Notes: generated by a model from the letters alone, not told the origin. Shown: positions 1-12,599, numbered from the stretch's first letter. The stretch is 64,000 nucleotides of DNA from Gonocerus acuteangulatus (GCA_946811695.1 OX328126.1:89829577-89893576), one strand, 5' to 3'. Numbers and translations are program-made.

Positions 1-376
1 TATATATATATACCACCAGATTGTCCACAAAGGCAACTGAAGGGTGCTGGGGTGATGTATTAGCGGTTGGGAGCGAGTTAAAGACAAGGTTGCACATATA
101 AGGGCCTAATACGGAACCCTGCGGACATCCAATATTTACACTATGCCATACTCGTCCACTTCGTCTCTCTTTCTCTCTTTCTATAAAATATATATATATA
201 ATTTAGCTCTTTTTCTGTCTGTTCCTTATACAAATTTTGACCGAAATTGGCACAAAAGTCTTGATCCGGAGTGTTGTCATCTTCTAGGACTCACAATTGG
301 GAGGTCACTTTTCTTTTTAATATTTTATAGGCTTTTAGGTATTTTTTTAAAACATATTTTCAATTTTTGATTACAT
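1..376. other. Host intergenic DNA, no gene seen
   Basis: Starts with a (TA)n tail. Apart from a short low-complexity pyrimidine/TA stretch I see no coding signal, and the small open frame at 143-370 has no recognisable domain. Confidence 0.5.
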
Positions 377-1002
377 ACTAGCTGTTGTTACCCGGCGTGC
401 CATGCTACACCTACTTTCTGCCTATGACTCTCCCCGTATCAAGATCTACCTGTATACCCAGTTACGACGAAATCGGTCAAACGGTGTGAATTTGTTTATA
501 TCTGTCTAGATGTAGTTCGTGAGAAAGCCAACAGCAGTTCTGAAAAAAAAGCCCGACAGAGGCCAGTACCACAGCACTTCATATAACATCCGACAGAGGC
601 CAGCAGCATAGCCTGCCAGTAGATAGCTGTAATTAGCTCTTAGCGCTCTTTAGTTAGACAGTGACTATTGATATTAAAATTGAAATAAACTGCATTACAT
701 GATTATATAATGATGTAAAGTCATCAATGAGTTCGAGTTATTCTAATTATCAACAACATCAACAAATAAATGTGATAAATTATTCAAAACGGCCGTCAGA
801 ATCTGAATGGTTCAGTGTAGCCAATTTTTCTTGAACAATACTTTTGACGTTTAGCCAAATTTTGAAATTTGACTATTTTGGCCTAGCCTAGGAGAGTTCC
901 CGTATCAAGACCACCTGTGTGCCAAGTTTGGTCAAAATAGGTCAAACGGTGTAGATTTGTATAACGAACAAACAGATAAACAGACAAACAGACGGACACG
1001 TG

Positions 1003-1058
<56 letters not shown>
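377..1058 (+). repeat. Interspersed repeat ending in a (TA)n tail, copy 1
   Basis: Begins ACTAGCTGTTGTTACCCGGCG and ends with a CAGACGGACACGTGATTTA block running into (TA)n at about 1003-1058. A shorter copy with the same head and the same 3' block lies at 16239-16524. A shared head, a shared 3' block and a microsatellite tail are typical of short retroposed elements. No coding region remains and the family name is not determined. Confidence 0.6.
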
Positions 1059-1060
<2 letters not shown>

Positions 1061-2336
1061 CATTAAAATAGTTCAATATATATGTACATATTTTGAATTT
1101 TATTTTACATGAACATCCGTTTCCTAGTCAATTTTTAATACCAATGCGATATTTAATTTGACTTTCTGCCATATAAAATACAAAAGTATAAATACATAGT
1201 AATTTTTTTAGAAAAGAGCAGCCAAAGAGCAAATAAAGCATCCGTTGGTTCGACCTATTACGCCGTTTGTTTGCTCATTGAACGGGATGAAATACGCATC
1301 AGAAAGTAAAATCTATTTCTAGAAAGTAGGTAAGCAAAAATCAAAGCAAGGCTATTTAATCTTCCAAAAGAAACCCCTATAAAAAAATCGCTCCCAACTT
1401 CCGTAGAACGATTTAAACAAATACTAGGCTAACTAAATTACCCCTTGCCGGCCACAATTCAAGTTAATTGTATGTCATTATCTTTTAACGGCTGTAATTA
1501 AAAGTGAAAGACATGATCGAATTCTAAATTTTCGCCAGTGAAAACCCTAATGGGCGGATGTGTAAATTCACAATTGGGCAATTATGAGGTGAAATTTTGT
1601 TCCAAGAGGTCAGCGGAGGTCGGATTAACCTTAGCAGCCTCTTTGGAAGGACTTTCTCGTTCGGTTTGAAGGTACCGTTCCAGAAATACTGCCTCGGCTG
1701 GAATACCAATCACTCTAATAGCTGATACCAGCCTGTTACTGCTACAGAATCACAACCAGTTCTCACTGCTATTTTCCACAGGGATGAGTTCTACCTGTGA
1801 GAAAACCAGTTCAATAGTAGAAAAGGGAATTGAATGTTCACATCAGTGAACGTTTTTCGCTTTTTTCCAGACATAAATGCATAGAGTTATTAGAAAGTCG
1901 AGAAAGGGTAAACAAAAGAGGTATTAGCTTCAATGCAGGTTAAAGAACCTGCTCTCAGAGTTCTGGATCATCACCGGGTCAGAGATCTGGATCAAGGCGT
2001 CAATTGAGTTTTTGCCAATATGCCAATATGGGAAATATTAACGATTTGGGTTGACTAGAGCTTCAATATAATCTTGAGCGTGCGAAAACGCATAGCACTT
2101 ATATTAATGGAACTATGGCTATGCGTTTTCGCTCGCTCAAGGTTATATCGAAACTCTCGTCAAACCAACTCGTTGATAATATCGATCAATAATAGGATGG
2201 TTTTTCGATGGATACTGGACCGATATGCAATTTACCAGTGCAAACTAGGAACTAGCGTAACAACAAACAAAGAAACACCAATCGCGTAAAATACACCAAT
2301 GTCCAAATGAATTGCATACTAAATAGAAAGGTACAT
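1059..2336. other. Host intergenic DNA, no gene seen
   Basis: No convincing coding region. A near-palindromic pair of GCGAAAACGCATAGC / GCTATGCGTTTTCGC segments occurs near 2080-2140. The same CTATGCGTTT...CGCTC words recur in the MITE copies at 47848 and 49321, so this may be a worn relative. Confidence 0.4.
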
Positions 2337-2602
2337 GGGCGTATATATAAAATAATTTCGGAGGGGGCTGGGAAAATCTCGGGGGGGCTGAGACCATTTT
2401 CGGGGTATGGAATTCTAAGAATTTAGATATTGGAAGAGTTTTAGCCAACTTAAACGCTATTGCACCCAAATTAGAACATGTTTTATGAACTAAATGATCT
2501 TATTTAATTTATTTTTAAGGGTTTTATGACATTTTTAACGATAAAATCAAAATTTCGGAGGGGGGGGGGCTGCAGCCCCCTCAGCCCCCCTTATATACGC
2601 CC
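2337..2602. mobile_element. MITE family with GGGCGTATATA termini, copy 1
   Basis: Both ends carry inverted GGGCGTATATA / TATATACGCCC. Just inside are G-rich and C-rich blocks (CGGAGGGGG, CAGCCCCC) that can pair. The interior has no coding potential. Further copies lie at 12600-12844 (inverted), 54027-54276 and, partial, 60053-60200, so this is a multicopy non-autonomous DNA element. The superfamily is not determined. Confidence 0.75.
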
Positions 2603-2867
2603 GCGGAAAGGTAACAATACGGTTACTATAAACACAATGGCCAATAGAATTGCTCATAGGAATGGACCAATAGAAATGCGTTATCTACGATCCAGATCTC
2701 TGAACTAGACCCACATCTTTAACCTGCGTTGAAGCTAATACGTAAGTACCCAAAAGAGGTTGAAGCCTAAATTCGGCCATTTTAGTTTGACCAGTGACGC
2801 GCGAATATTTTAATATTCGAATATGATTGTAAAGAAACGATGAACATAAACAAATATTATATATATA

Positions 2868-3976
2868 GGGGAAGGTGTTGTACCTCTGACCATATTGTAC
2901 CTTTGACCACCGAGGCTGTGGCGGCATGTAGCAACATTTTATAAATTTCCGTGTAATTAGTATGTAGCTCCTTTACTAGAGGGCTTGTATAATCTACTTT
3001 GGATTATTCAAGTCAAAGAGGATTCTTGCAAAAAATACTTATCCATTTCTATCATAAAAATGTAAGTTATTTATTGATGAGGTTTTGCCTCATAATATTT
3101 TTTGTATTAAGTCTTTTTAGATGGAAATCATTTGACAAAGTAGCTATTACAATAAGAAACATGGTGTAGCCTCTGAAATGGATTTATCTCAACCCTACAA
3201 TTTTTAGCAGGCTTTTTAATTTGCACTACCAGAGTGTTGTACCTTTGACCATGACTAGGTGTTGTTCCTTTGACCAGGTCAAAGGTACAACACACCTAAG
3301 TAATTTATTCATAATTCGACTTTTCTTCTGTTCTTCTGCTACAAGTTTTTAAAAAAATCATTAATATTGGTTGCTTCAATAGTTCAAAGAATTAAAAAAA
3401 TAATAAATGAAATAAGTTCAAACTGACTTTGTCAATCCGATTAAGATCCAATATTTGAAAAAACAAACTTTAAGTGACAAGTTTACGAGAGAAGATGAAA
3501 ATTTGTATGATATTGATGTTGAAGACATTGTGGCTAAACTTCCATACCCTACTATTGCTAGTGGATCTGCTTGACAGTTAAAACGTTTATCGGTTGGACT
3601 GGATTTGTCAGCATATTAAGCATAACATAATATTAATAACAGTTTTTTTTATGCTTACATCCTTGTCCTGTATTTATTAAATTTACAATTTTTTTTTCCT
3701 TTTATTAAATTTAAATTTAAATTTTTAAATTATTACAATATTACTGAGTGCAATTTTTTTTCTGCACTGCTGCATTGTTTTTACGTGGTCAGAGGTACAA
3801 CACCCTATGGTCAAAGGTACAACTACATGTTGTACCTTTGACCACTGTACGATTATTTTTTAAAAAATTAATAAAAAATATTAAATGTAAAGCTAAAACC
3901 TTGAAAAAATTATATATGATACACAATAGAATACTAATTACAATGAAATAAAAAAAATGAACTTAGCCTTAATATT
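2868..3976 (+). mobile_element. Degenerate pogo-type (Tc1/mariner) element, copy 1
   Basis: Starts GGGGAAGGTGTTGTACC next to a TATA run and is collinear with the fuller copy at 41565-42983. The end of a transposase-like frame (reading ...SGS then stop) is visible near 3450-3575. The motif TTGTACCTTTGACC or its complement is scattered several times through both ends. The right terminal repeat is missing here and is replaced by a short (TA)n at about 3985. Non-autonomous and decayed. Confidence 0.6.
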
Positions 3977-4348
3977 CAAGCTAAAAAATATATATATATA
4001 TATTCGGTTAAGTTCATTGTTTCTTTACAACCATATTCAGATTAACATTTTTGCGCGTAACCGGTCACACAAAAATGGCCGATTTTAGATCTACACTTTT
4101 TTGCATTGGAAGATAGATAACATTCCTTCCACTCTCTCCTAATTCAATGCATAAATGAGACTCTTAGGAACTACGCCATCTTAGCGTGCTTCCATAATGT
4201 TCCGTCGTTTGAATAGCTCATAATATATATTCCTTAATGACAGTGTGTTATCTAAGAGGCAGACAATCTCGAAATCCCGTTTGATTGATAAATTAATTTT
4301 ATTATTTAACATATGTGAAGATTTTATGATGTTTATCATTTAAATGTC

Positions 4349-4560
4349 GGAGGCCCGGTGGCAGTGAGTGTTAAGGCCTGAGCACTTAACACTCCCTGCC
4401 AAAGGGTCGTGGGTTCGACTCCCACTATGGGGTGGTGGCTTTTCTTTCGAAAAAAGAAAAGGCATCAGCCCTATCCTGGCTAGAAAAGGGTGGTATCCTA
4501 TAGATAATCCGTCCTAAAATTGTTAGTTAATAATAATCGACGTTAAAATCTATATAAATA
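4349..4560 (+). mobile_element. tRNA-derived SINE, family B
   Basis: The head GGAGGCCCGGTGGC...TGAGTGTTAAGG resembles an A box with a long variable arm, followed by a B-box-like GGGTTCGACTCCCA. The body contains GGTGGCTTTTCTTTC and CCTATCCTGGCTAGA. The same unit occurs at 4566 (minus), 24099, 44756, 47761 (minus) and 61031 (minus). This marks a dispersed polymerase III retroposon, not a functional tRNA gene. Confidence 0.8.
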
Positions 4561-4565
4561 TTTAA

Positions 4566-4748
4566 ATGTTAACGTCCATTTATAATTAATTTTAAGAGTG
4601 GTTATCTATAGGTCATCATCCTTTTTTAACCAGGATAGGGATAATGCTATTCTTGTTTCTAAAGAAAAGTCACCACCCCTAGTGGTAATCGAACCCTCGA
4701 CCCACGGCAAGGAGTGCACACGCCTTAGCACTCACGACCACCGGGCCT
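4566..4748 (-). mobile_element. tRNA-derived SINE, family B, inverted neighbour
   Basis: Reverse-complement copy of the SINE immediately to its left. It starts with its tail (TGTTAACGTCCATT) and ends with the tRNA-like head ACCACCGGGCCT. The two copies are tail to tail with only a few bases between them, so together they form a long imperfect inverted repeat. Confidence 0.75.
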
Positions 4749-5756
4749 TTTTAATGATATTTATATCGATATTCCCTGGTGTTACTGAAGTTTGGTGTGA
4801 CACATGGAATCCGGTGCTAATAGCCAAAACAGCAGATACAAAATAATAGACAACAAATAGACAATGATAAAAATGAAGAAACTAAAAGCAAGCGAAAAGG
4901 CTACATTCTCTTTCTTCAATTTCACTCTTAACGATGCGGCCATCAGCAATTTCTTCAATCGTTATACAACCATCTTCACTCATTCACTAGAACATCACTA
5001 CAAACACTCAATTTGAGTGAATCTTTAGTGATTCATCAACTACTCATGAAGGATTAGTAAGGATCTTTTTATTACTGCCTTTCATGAGTACGTGCATGCG
5101 CAGTGGCCATTTAAGAAAAAGTCCGACTCGCAGGAACTGCGTCACCTTAGAGCGGTTACGTGCATCTAGAAGAAATGGAATAGATTAGGCATCATAAATA
5201 AAAGGAAACTGACAGAAGCCAACTTATACAGAAGCGGATAATTCTTAATCCTCATTCTTGAGGAAGGCTTAAATAAGCCAATACAATTTTGTACTGAAAA
5301 CGTACTCACTCTTCGACTACTGCTCAGCAGGATCTACTCCAAACAACCGAAACTTTTTTGTCATTTTAAGTTTCTTGTTTTTCTAACAAATTCGTCTTAC
5401 TGTTATAATCAACAGTAAATATGTGCTTCATGGCGAATAAAATTCCATTCTGACGTGGGTTAAATCTTTCTATAAAATAAGAAATAACGATAACTTCAGT
5501 TGGAGGCTATGAGGAAGGTTATATATATAGATAGGAGAATTCAAAACAAACTATGCATACGTCATCATGATTAGCAACAGCCATCTTGATTACCACAGCC
5601 ACTCCAAACTTATTACCAATACCTTTCACCGTTTCTTAGCTTATTTTACAAATATATTATTTTTACTGATAAATGCAATTAAAAACAAAAAAAAAACAAA
5701 CAATTAAAAAGTGAGATAAACAAAGAGAAAAACCCGTTCAAAACAACAAAACAAAC
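4749..5756. other. Host intergenic DNA, no gene seen
   Basis: No coding region recognised. It contains the short repeated motif GTCCGACTCGCAGGAACTGCG near 5122, which recurs near 12227 and 12306. Confidence 0.4.
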
Positions 5757-6236
5757 ACTTTTGAAGTTTTAAGCGCTTATATCTCTGATTGACATTGCCC
5801 CATCGAATATTGCTTCAGAACCTTTTTTGTAGAGAATTTAGCAAGCGTTCGAATCATCACCTTCCACTTACCGCGATTTCCCAACCGATTTTGAGTTATT
5901 TACGAAAAATGTACGAAGATCCGAAAACTTTTTATGTCTATTAATACAATTTTTTTTTTCGCATACTTCCTTAACTCCAAATATAACCAAAATTTAAACA
6001 TCTTAGTTGAGATGAATTTCCAAGATGTAGAAAATATTTCAATTGAATCCCGCGATTTTAAGTACCCACAAAAAAATAATGACTTACAAAAACATTTGTT
6101 CCACTTTTCTCGAAACCGGTTATAGATATCGCCTTGAAAATGGTTTCATTCGTTTTCCTATGTTAAGAAACCTGCAAGCATATTAACTCAAAAACGTAAG
6201 CGTTACGATTTTTTTGCGCAAATTTCGCCCCAAACA

Positions 6237-6297
<61 letters not shown>

Positions 6298-6425
6298 GCC
6301 TATATTTTCGTGATCTATGGGGTCTGAAACGTGAAAGTTTCTAGTCGGCACTTCTGTATTGCGTCGTGAGGTCAACCTCATAAGCGGGTTCTCCCTACGG
6401 AGGTAGCGAGGAACCGCGCTAAAAG
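5757..6425 (+). repeat. Interspersed repeat ending in GGAACCGCGCTAAAAG, copy 1
   Basis: Opens with AAGTTTTAAGCGCTTAT and closes with the GGAACCGCGCTAAAAG block. A (TA)n lies at about 6239-6294 near the 3' end. A longer, similar copy spans 14035-14867, a partial one 15186-15640, and a reverse remnant of the 3' end lies near 51690. Non-coding in all copies. Confidence 0.6.
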
Positions 6426-7006
6426 GTGATTGTATGTTATACAGTACATTAAATAGGTTTATCGGGTGGACCTGTACAAAAAAGTGTTACAAGAAGGGGT
6501 CCGCTGGCGTTCGCGCATAAGGGACACTGTTTTCGAAGGGCCGTGTACGAATAAGAAGCCTCTATGTTATACAGTACATTACATAGGTTTGTCGGGTGGA
6601 CCTAAAGCGTATTTATGTTCCTGAATTTGAGCAGAAGGCTTTTCTTTTTTCTTTTTTTTTTGTTTTAAATGTTTTATTTCTAAATTTTAGAAAATTACTT
6701 TGATTTTGATCATTTTTTAAGAACATCATATAAATCATAAAACTAAATACCTTAATGAGGAAAGTTATGCAGCTCCTGCAAGGCAGAGTTTTTTTTTAAT
6801 TAAGTCAGCTGGTTATAACAAACATATGTATATTGAGAAACACAACTTTTTACTCTAGCAATAACCGTTCCATTTCTTGCAGATCTTTTCGGACCTGTTT
6901 GGAACGACATTTTATTTATCGTGAGAACCTTTCGTTCTACTTCGACCTTGGAATTAATTACATTTATGTTAAGCAGTTTATTAGCAAGCAATTAGGTAAT
7001 TCAGGA
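6426..7006. other. Host intergenic DNA before the satellite array
   Basis: Contains two copies of an ATGTTATACAGTACATTA...GGTTT.TCGGGTGGACCT segment, near 6432 and 6563. No coding region is supported. Small overlapping open frames near 6800-7039 run into the satellite and look spurious. Confidence 0.4.
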
Positions 7007-10000
7007 ACCGAAGGATCCGTGTTTCTGCCGAGTGTTTAGTGGATAGGGTGGTTTGGCGGGACAACTAAACGAAGGATCTGTGTTTCTGCCGAGTGTTTAG
7101 TGGATAGGGTGGTTTGGCGGGACAACTAAACGAAGGATCTGTGTTTCTGCCGAGTGTTTAGTGGGTAGGGTGGTTTGGCGGGACAACTAAACGAAGGATC
7201 CGTGTTTCTGCCGAGTGTTTAGTGGATAGGGTGGTTTGGCGGGACAACTAAACGAAGGATCTGTGTTTCTGCCGAGTGTTTAGTGGATAGGGTGGTTTGG
7301 CGGAACAACTAAACGAAGGATCTGTGTTTCTGCCGAGTGTTTAGTGGATAGGGTCGTTTGGTGGGACAACTAAACGAAGGATCTGTGTTTCTGCCGAGTG
7401 TTTAGTGGATAGGGTGGTTTGGCGGGACAACTAAACGAAGGATCTGTGTTTCTGCCGAGTGTTTAGTGGATAGGGTGGTTTGGCGGGACAACTAAACGAA
7501 GGATCTGTGTTTCTGCCGAGTGTTTAGTGGATAGGGTCGTTTGGTGGGACAACTAAACGAAGGATCTGTGTTTCTGCCGAGTGTTTAGTGGATAGGGTGG
7601 TTTGGTGGGACAACTAAACGAAGGATCTGTGTTTCTGCCGAGTGTTTAGTGGATAGGGTGGTTTGGTGGGACAACTAAACGAAGGATCTGTGTTTCTGCC
7701 GAGTGTTTAGTGGATAGGGTGGTTTGGGGGGACAACTAAACGAAGGATCTGTGTTTCTGCCGAGTGTTCAGTGGATAGGGTGGTTTGGCGGGACAACTAA
7801 ACGAAGGATCTGTGTTTCTGCCGAGTGTTTAGTGGATAGGGTGGTTTGGCGGGACAACTAAACGAAGGATCTGTGTTTCTGCCGAGTGTTTAGTGGATAG
7901 GGTGGTTTGGCGGGACAACTAAACGAAGGATCTGTGTTTCTGCCGAGTGTTTAGTGGATAGGGTGGTTTGGCGGGACAACTAAACGAAGGATCTGTGTTT
8001 CTGCCGAGTGTTTAGTGGATAGGGTGGTTTGGCGGGACAACTAAACGAAGGATCTGTGTTTTTGCCGAGTGTTTAGTGGATAGGGTGGTTTGGCGGGACA
8101 ACTAAACGAAGGATCTGTGTTTCTGCCGAGTGTTTAGTGGATAGGGTGGTTTGGCGGGACAACTAAACGAAGGATCTGTGTTTCTGCCGAGTGTTTAGTG
8201 GATAGGGTGGTTTGGTGGGACAACTAAACGAAGGATCTGTGTTTCTGCCGAGTGTTTAGTGGATAGGGTGGTTTGGCGGGACAACTAAACGAAGGATCTG
8301 TGTTTCTGCCGAGTGTTTAGTGGATAGGGTGGTTTGGCGGGACAACTAAACGAAGGATCTGTGTTTCTGCCGAGTGTTTAGTGGGTAGGGTGGTTTGGCG
8401 GGACAACTAAACGAAGGATCTGTGTTTCTGCCGAGTGTTTAGTGGGTAGGGTGGTTTGGCGGGACAACTAAACGAAGGATCTGTGTTTCTGCCGAGTGTT
8501 TAGTGGGTAGGGTGGTTTGGCGGGACAACTAAACGAAGGATCTGTGTTTCTGCCGAGTGTTTAGTGGGTAGGGTGGTTTGGCGGGACAACTAAACGAAGG
8601 ATCTGTGTTTCTGCCGAGTGTTTAGTGGATAGGGTGGTTTGGCGGGACAACTAAACGAAGGATCTGTGTTTCTGCCGAGTGTTTAGTGGATAGGGTGGTT
8701 TGGCGGGACAACTAAACGAAGGATCTGTGTTTCTGCCGAGTGTTTAGTGGATAGGGTGGTTTGGCGGGACAACTAAACGAAGGATCTGTGTTTCTGCCGA
8801 GTGTTTAGTGGGTAGGGTGGTTTGGCGGGACAACTAAACGAAGGATCTGTGTTTCTGCCGAGTGTTTAGTGGGTAGGGTGGTTTGGCGGGACAACTAAAC
8901 GAAGGATCTGTGTTTCTGCCGAGTGTTTAGTGGGTAGGGTGGTTTGGCGGGACAACTAAACGAAGGATCTGTGTTTCTGCCGAGTGTTTAGTGGATAGGG
9001 TGGTTTGGCGGGACAACTAAACGAAGGATCTGTGTTTCTGCCGAGTGTTTAGTGGATAGGGTGGTTTGGCGGGACAACTAAACGAAGGATCTGTGTTTCT
9101 GCCGAGTGTTTAGTGGATAGGGTGGTTTGGCGGGACAACTAAACGAAGGATCTGTGTTTCTGCCGAGTGTTTAGTGGGTAGGGTGGTTTGGCGGGACAAC
9201 TAAACGAAGGATCTGTGTTTCTGCCGAGTGTTTAGTGGGTAGGGTGGTTTGGCGGGACAACTAAACGAAGGATCTGTGTTTCTGCCGAGTGTTTAGTGGA
9301 TAGGGTGGTTTGGCGGGACAACTAAACGAAGGATCTGTGTTTCTGCCGAGTGTTTAGTGGATAGGGTGGTTTGGCGGGACAACTAAACGAAGGATCTGTG
9401 TTTCTGCCGAGTGTTTAGTGGGTAGGGTGGTTTGGCGGGACAACTAAACGAAGGATCTGTGTTTCTGCCGAGTGTTTAGTGGATAGGGTGGTTTGGCGGG
9501 ACAACTAAACGAAGGATCTGTGTTTCTGCCGAGTGTTTAGTGGATAGGGTGGTTTGGCGGGACAACTAAACGAAGGATCGATGTTTCTGCCGAGTGTTTA
9601 GTGGATAGGGTGGTTTGGCGGGACAACTAAACGAAGGATCTGTGTTTCTGCCGAGTGTTTAGTGGATAGGGTGGTTTGGCGGGACAACTAAACGAAGGAT
9701 CTGTGTTTCTGCCGAGTGTTTAGTGGATAGGGTGGTTTGGCGGGACAACTAAACGAAGGATCTGTGTTTCTGCCGAGTGTTTAGTGGATAGGGTGGTTTG
9801 GCGGGACAACTAAACGAAGGATCTGTGTTTCTGCCGAGTGTTTAGTGGATAGGGTGGTTTGGTGGGACAACTAAACGAAGGATCTGTGTTTCTGCCGAGT
9901 GTTTAGTGGATAGGGTGGTTTGGTGGGACAACTAAACGAAGGATCTGTGTTTCTGCCGAGTGTTTAGTGGATAGGGTGGTTTGGTGGGACAACTAAACGA

Positions 10001-10609
10001 AGGATCTGTGTTTCTGCCGAGTGTTTAGTGGATAGGGTGGTTTGGGGGGACAACTAAACGAAGGATCTGTGTTTCTGCCGAGTGTTTAGTGGATAGGGTG
10101 GTTTGGCGGGACAACTAAACGAAGGATCTGTGTTTCTGCCGAGTGTTTAGTGGATAGGGTGGTTTGGCGGGACAACTAAACGAAGGATCTGTGTTTCTGC
10201 CGAGTGTTTAGTGGATAGGGTGGTTTGGCGGGACAACTAAACGAAGGATCTGTGTTTCTGCCGAGTGTTTAGTGGATAGGGTGGTTTGGCGGGACAACTA
10301 AACGAAGGATCTGTGTTTCTGCCGAGTGTTTAGTGGATAGGGTGGTTTGGCGGGACAACTAAACGAAGGATCTGTGTTTCTGCCGAGTGTTTAGTGGATA
10401 GGGTGGTTTGGCGGGACAACTAAACGAAGGATCTGTGTTTCTGCCGAGTGTTTAGTGGATAGGGTGGTTTGGCGGGACAACTAAACGAAGGATCTGTGTT
10501 TCTGCCGAGTGTTTAGTGGATAGGGTGGTTTGGCGGGACAACTAAACGAAGGATCTGTGTTTCTGCCGAGTGTTTAGTGGATAGGGTGGTTTGGCGGGAC
10601 AACTAAACG
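7007..10609. repeat. 61-bp tandem satellite array, about 59 units
   Basis: The unit begins GAAGGATCTGTGTTTCTGCC and ends GGGACAACTAAAC. The period is exactly 61 bp: each 60-base line is shifted by one base. Units differ at a few diagnostic sites: GGATAGGG versus GGGTAGGG, and GGCGGG versus GGTGGG versus GGGGGG. The rare GGGGGG variant occurs twice (T runs at 7723 and 10041), exactly 2318 bp or 38 units apart, pointing to block duplication. There is no coding frame because 61 is not a multiple of three. Confidence 0.95.
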
Positions 10610-10865
10610 GCATTTCGTCGTTTTCCCTTTTCTAAAAATTCGAGGACAGACAGACATTGATGACGAGTACTCTATTCATCGGCTGGATGAAGGAAGGTCA
10701 GTAGAACTCATCAGATTTAGCTCAGGAGGAGAAGCCAGAGTGAAAGTAGTCCCGGGAAGAGCTCGGAGAGATTCTCCCCCTTTCGACGAACAGGAGTTCC
10801 TGAGGGAGTTCCAGGGCGAAGATGACCTTTGGGTGAAGACGGCTGATGAAGAAACTCCCTGGTAA
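10578..10865 (+). pseudogene. Open 95-codon frame fused to the end of the satellite
   Basis: The frame opens after a stop inside the last satellite unit and continues to TAA at 10863-10865 with no ATG in its early part. From about codon 25 the composition looks protein-like, with an acidic and basic mix such as DDEYSIHRLDEGRS and FDEQEFLREFQGED, ending ADEETPW. I recognise no family. It could be a terminal exon or the remnant of a gene or transposon whose 5' part was replaced by the satellite. No splice acceptor was confirmed. Confidence 0.3.
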
Positions 10866-11145
10866 CGAACATCCGAAAGGTCGGCTACAATCGGTGGAGC
10901 TACGGAAGCCCTAATGCTATGGATGGAAGGGAAAACGTTGAGCGCAATAAGCGAAATCGTCCAACTAAGTGAAAAAGTAAAAATACTTTGAATAATTGAT
11001 AAAAAACTTGATCTGGCGAAGAAAAAGAATTGATAAGCCCCTGATTTTATGATCGAGTTTGGAAAATCATATCGACATCAAAAACATCGTTACGTTTGAA
11101 GTAAACTAGCATTATACATTTTTTCTAATAATAATAATAATAATA
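10866..11145. other. Host intergenic DNA, no gene seen
   Basis: No coding signal. The segment AGTAAAAATACTTTG.ATAATTGATAAAAAAC near 10973 recurs near 11671. CGTTTGAAGTAAACT near 11095 has an inverted partner near 11530, so 10970-11720 may be a worn inverted-repeat element split by the SINE at 11146. Confidence 0.35.
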
Positions 11146-11311
11146 GGGGTCTCCCGTGGTCTAGTGGCTAGCGCGCTAGATTCATAAGCGGGAGATGGTG
11201 GGTTCGATCCCCACCGGCGCCAGAAATTTTCTCATCTCAGGGCTCTCTGAGAAAATTCCTGGCTGCACCCTGGACGTCGGCGCTAAAGGCCAAGATTTAT
11301 GTCGATGCGCC

Positions 11312-11364
<53 letters not shown>
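11146..11364 (+). mobile_element. tRNA-derived SINE, family A, with long poly-A tail
   Basis: The head GGGGTCTCCCGTGGTCTAGT has an A-box-like TGGTCTAGTGG, and GGTTCGATCCCC is a good B box. An unrelated body follows (TTTTCTCATCTCAGGG...CCTGGACGTCGGCG), then an A-run of about 50 at 11314-11364. Sister copies lie at 41340 (+) and 43083-43260 (-). The intact tail suggests a fairly recent insertion. Confidence 0.85.
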
Positions 11365-11366
<2 letters not shown>

Positions 11367-12599
11367 ATAATAATAATAAATAATACCAGATTTCAAATCA
11401 GAAGCCCAAGAACCTCTAATGAGGTAAATATCGTCGAAAACAGAAAATAATACTTTTTTCCTCCAATAACGAGAGACACCGTTTTCGATGATCTTTGCTT
11501 CACTGGAGTTTCTAGAGAGTATAATGCCAGTTTACTTCAAACGTAACCATATTTTTGAATTTATTTGACGAAATATAAATTATTGTTTAACGATTATTTT
11601 TAAGTGTTTACCTAATAAATACACAAATTTTCATAAAAATCGGCTCCGGGGATGTTCCCTTGTAAGAGAAATCGTGAGTAAAAATACTTTGTATAATTGA
11701 TAAAAAACATTATCTGGCACTAACAGCAACAAAAAATTATTAAGTCCTTGATGACATAAGGCAAGCGGAGATAAGATACCTAGAAATATACAAAGCTAAA
11801 GGGGTGTTTAGGAAATCGAAATATATTGAAATCCGTTCATGTTTAGCAGAGGGGTATATAGGAAATAATTTCCTGGCTGGGAGCATTTGGGGGTATGGAA
11901 TACTCCCTCTGGAGTGGTATACACCTTCACCATATAATATGAAATAGAATTTTTGCTTTTCGTTATCCAAAAATAGGTTTCGATTTGTACGTTTTTCTGA
12001 CGTTTGACGTTCATCCACAAGCGATGTATGGGTCCAAATGCGTTTGAGCTCCCAGCAAACACAGGTCACTGGAAGCTATAGTTGGCAGAGGACTAGATAC
12101 TATGCGGATTCAAGTGGCCAAAAGTTACGATAGATTTAAATATATCAAAAAATGGTAACGCCAAATCTGATCAATGTATTTTTTGTGAAGGCGGCCGTTC
12201 AAATTAGCATAATAATAAAAAAAAAAGTCCGATTCGCAGGAACTGCGTCATCTTAGCGCGGTTCCGTTCTTATCTTTAGTGTTTATGAAGGCATAAAATA
12301 GAAAAAGTCCGACTCGCAGGAACTGCAGCATCTTAGCGCGGTTCCGTTCATGTCCCTAGTACCATTTGATAAGCTTAGAAAAAAAATAAACTTATTTTTT
12401 TTTATATATCTTGTGAAAATTGTCAAAATCCTCTCGAACATCTCGAATAAAAGTGATATTAAGGCGTCAGGGACACCGACAATAGCTAACTTTTACACAG
12501 AAGCGGAAATGACAGAATCTGGCTCTCATTCTAAAGCAAAGCTCTATAAATCAATACAAAATATGCCTAATAAAGCCTTTCTAGAGGATACAGAAGCAT
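11365..12599. other. Host intergenic DNA, no gene supported
   Basis: Two overlapping minus-strand open frames at 11740-12069 have no recognisable domain. Two tandem GTCCGA.TCGCAGGAACTGC segments occur near 12227 and 12306. The plus-strand frame 12350-12658 runs into the MITE at 12600 and is probably spurious. Confidence 0.4.

Noticed and set aside
7007..10609. CRISPR-like regular repeats
   Set aside because: The array is uninterrupted 61-bp tandem satellite with no unique spacers, in a eukaryotic sequence with no cas genes.
11146..11225. Functional tRNA gene
   Set aside because: A and B boxes are present, but the sequence continues into a SINE body and poly-A and recurs at 41340 and 43083, so it is a retroposon head.
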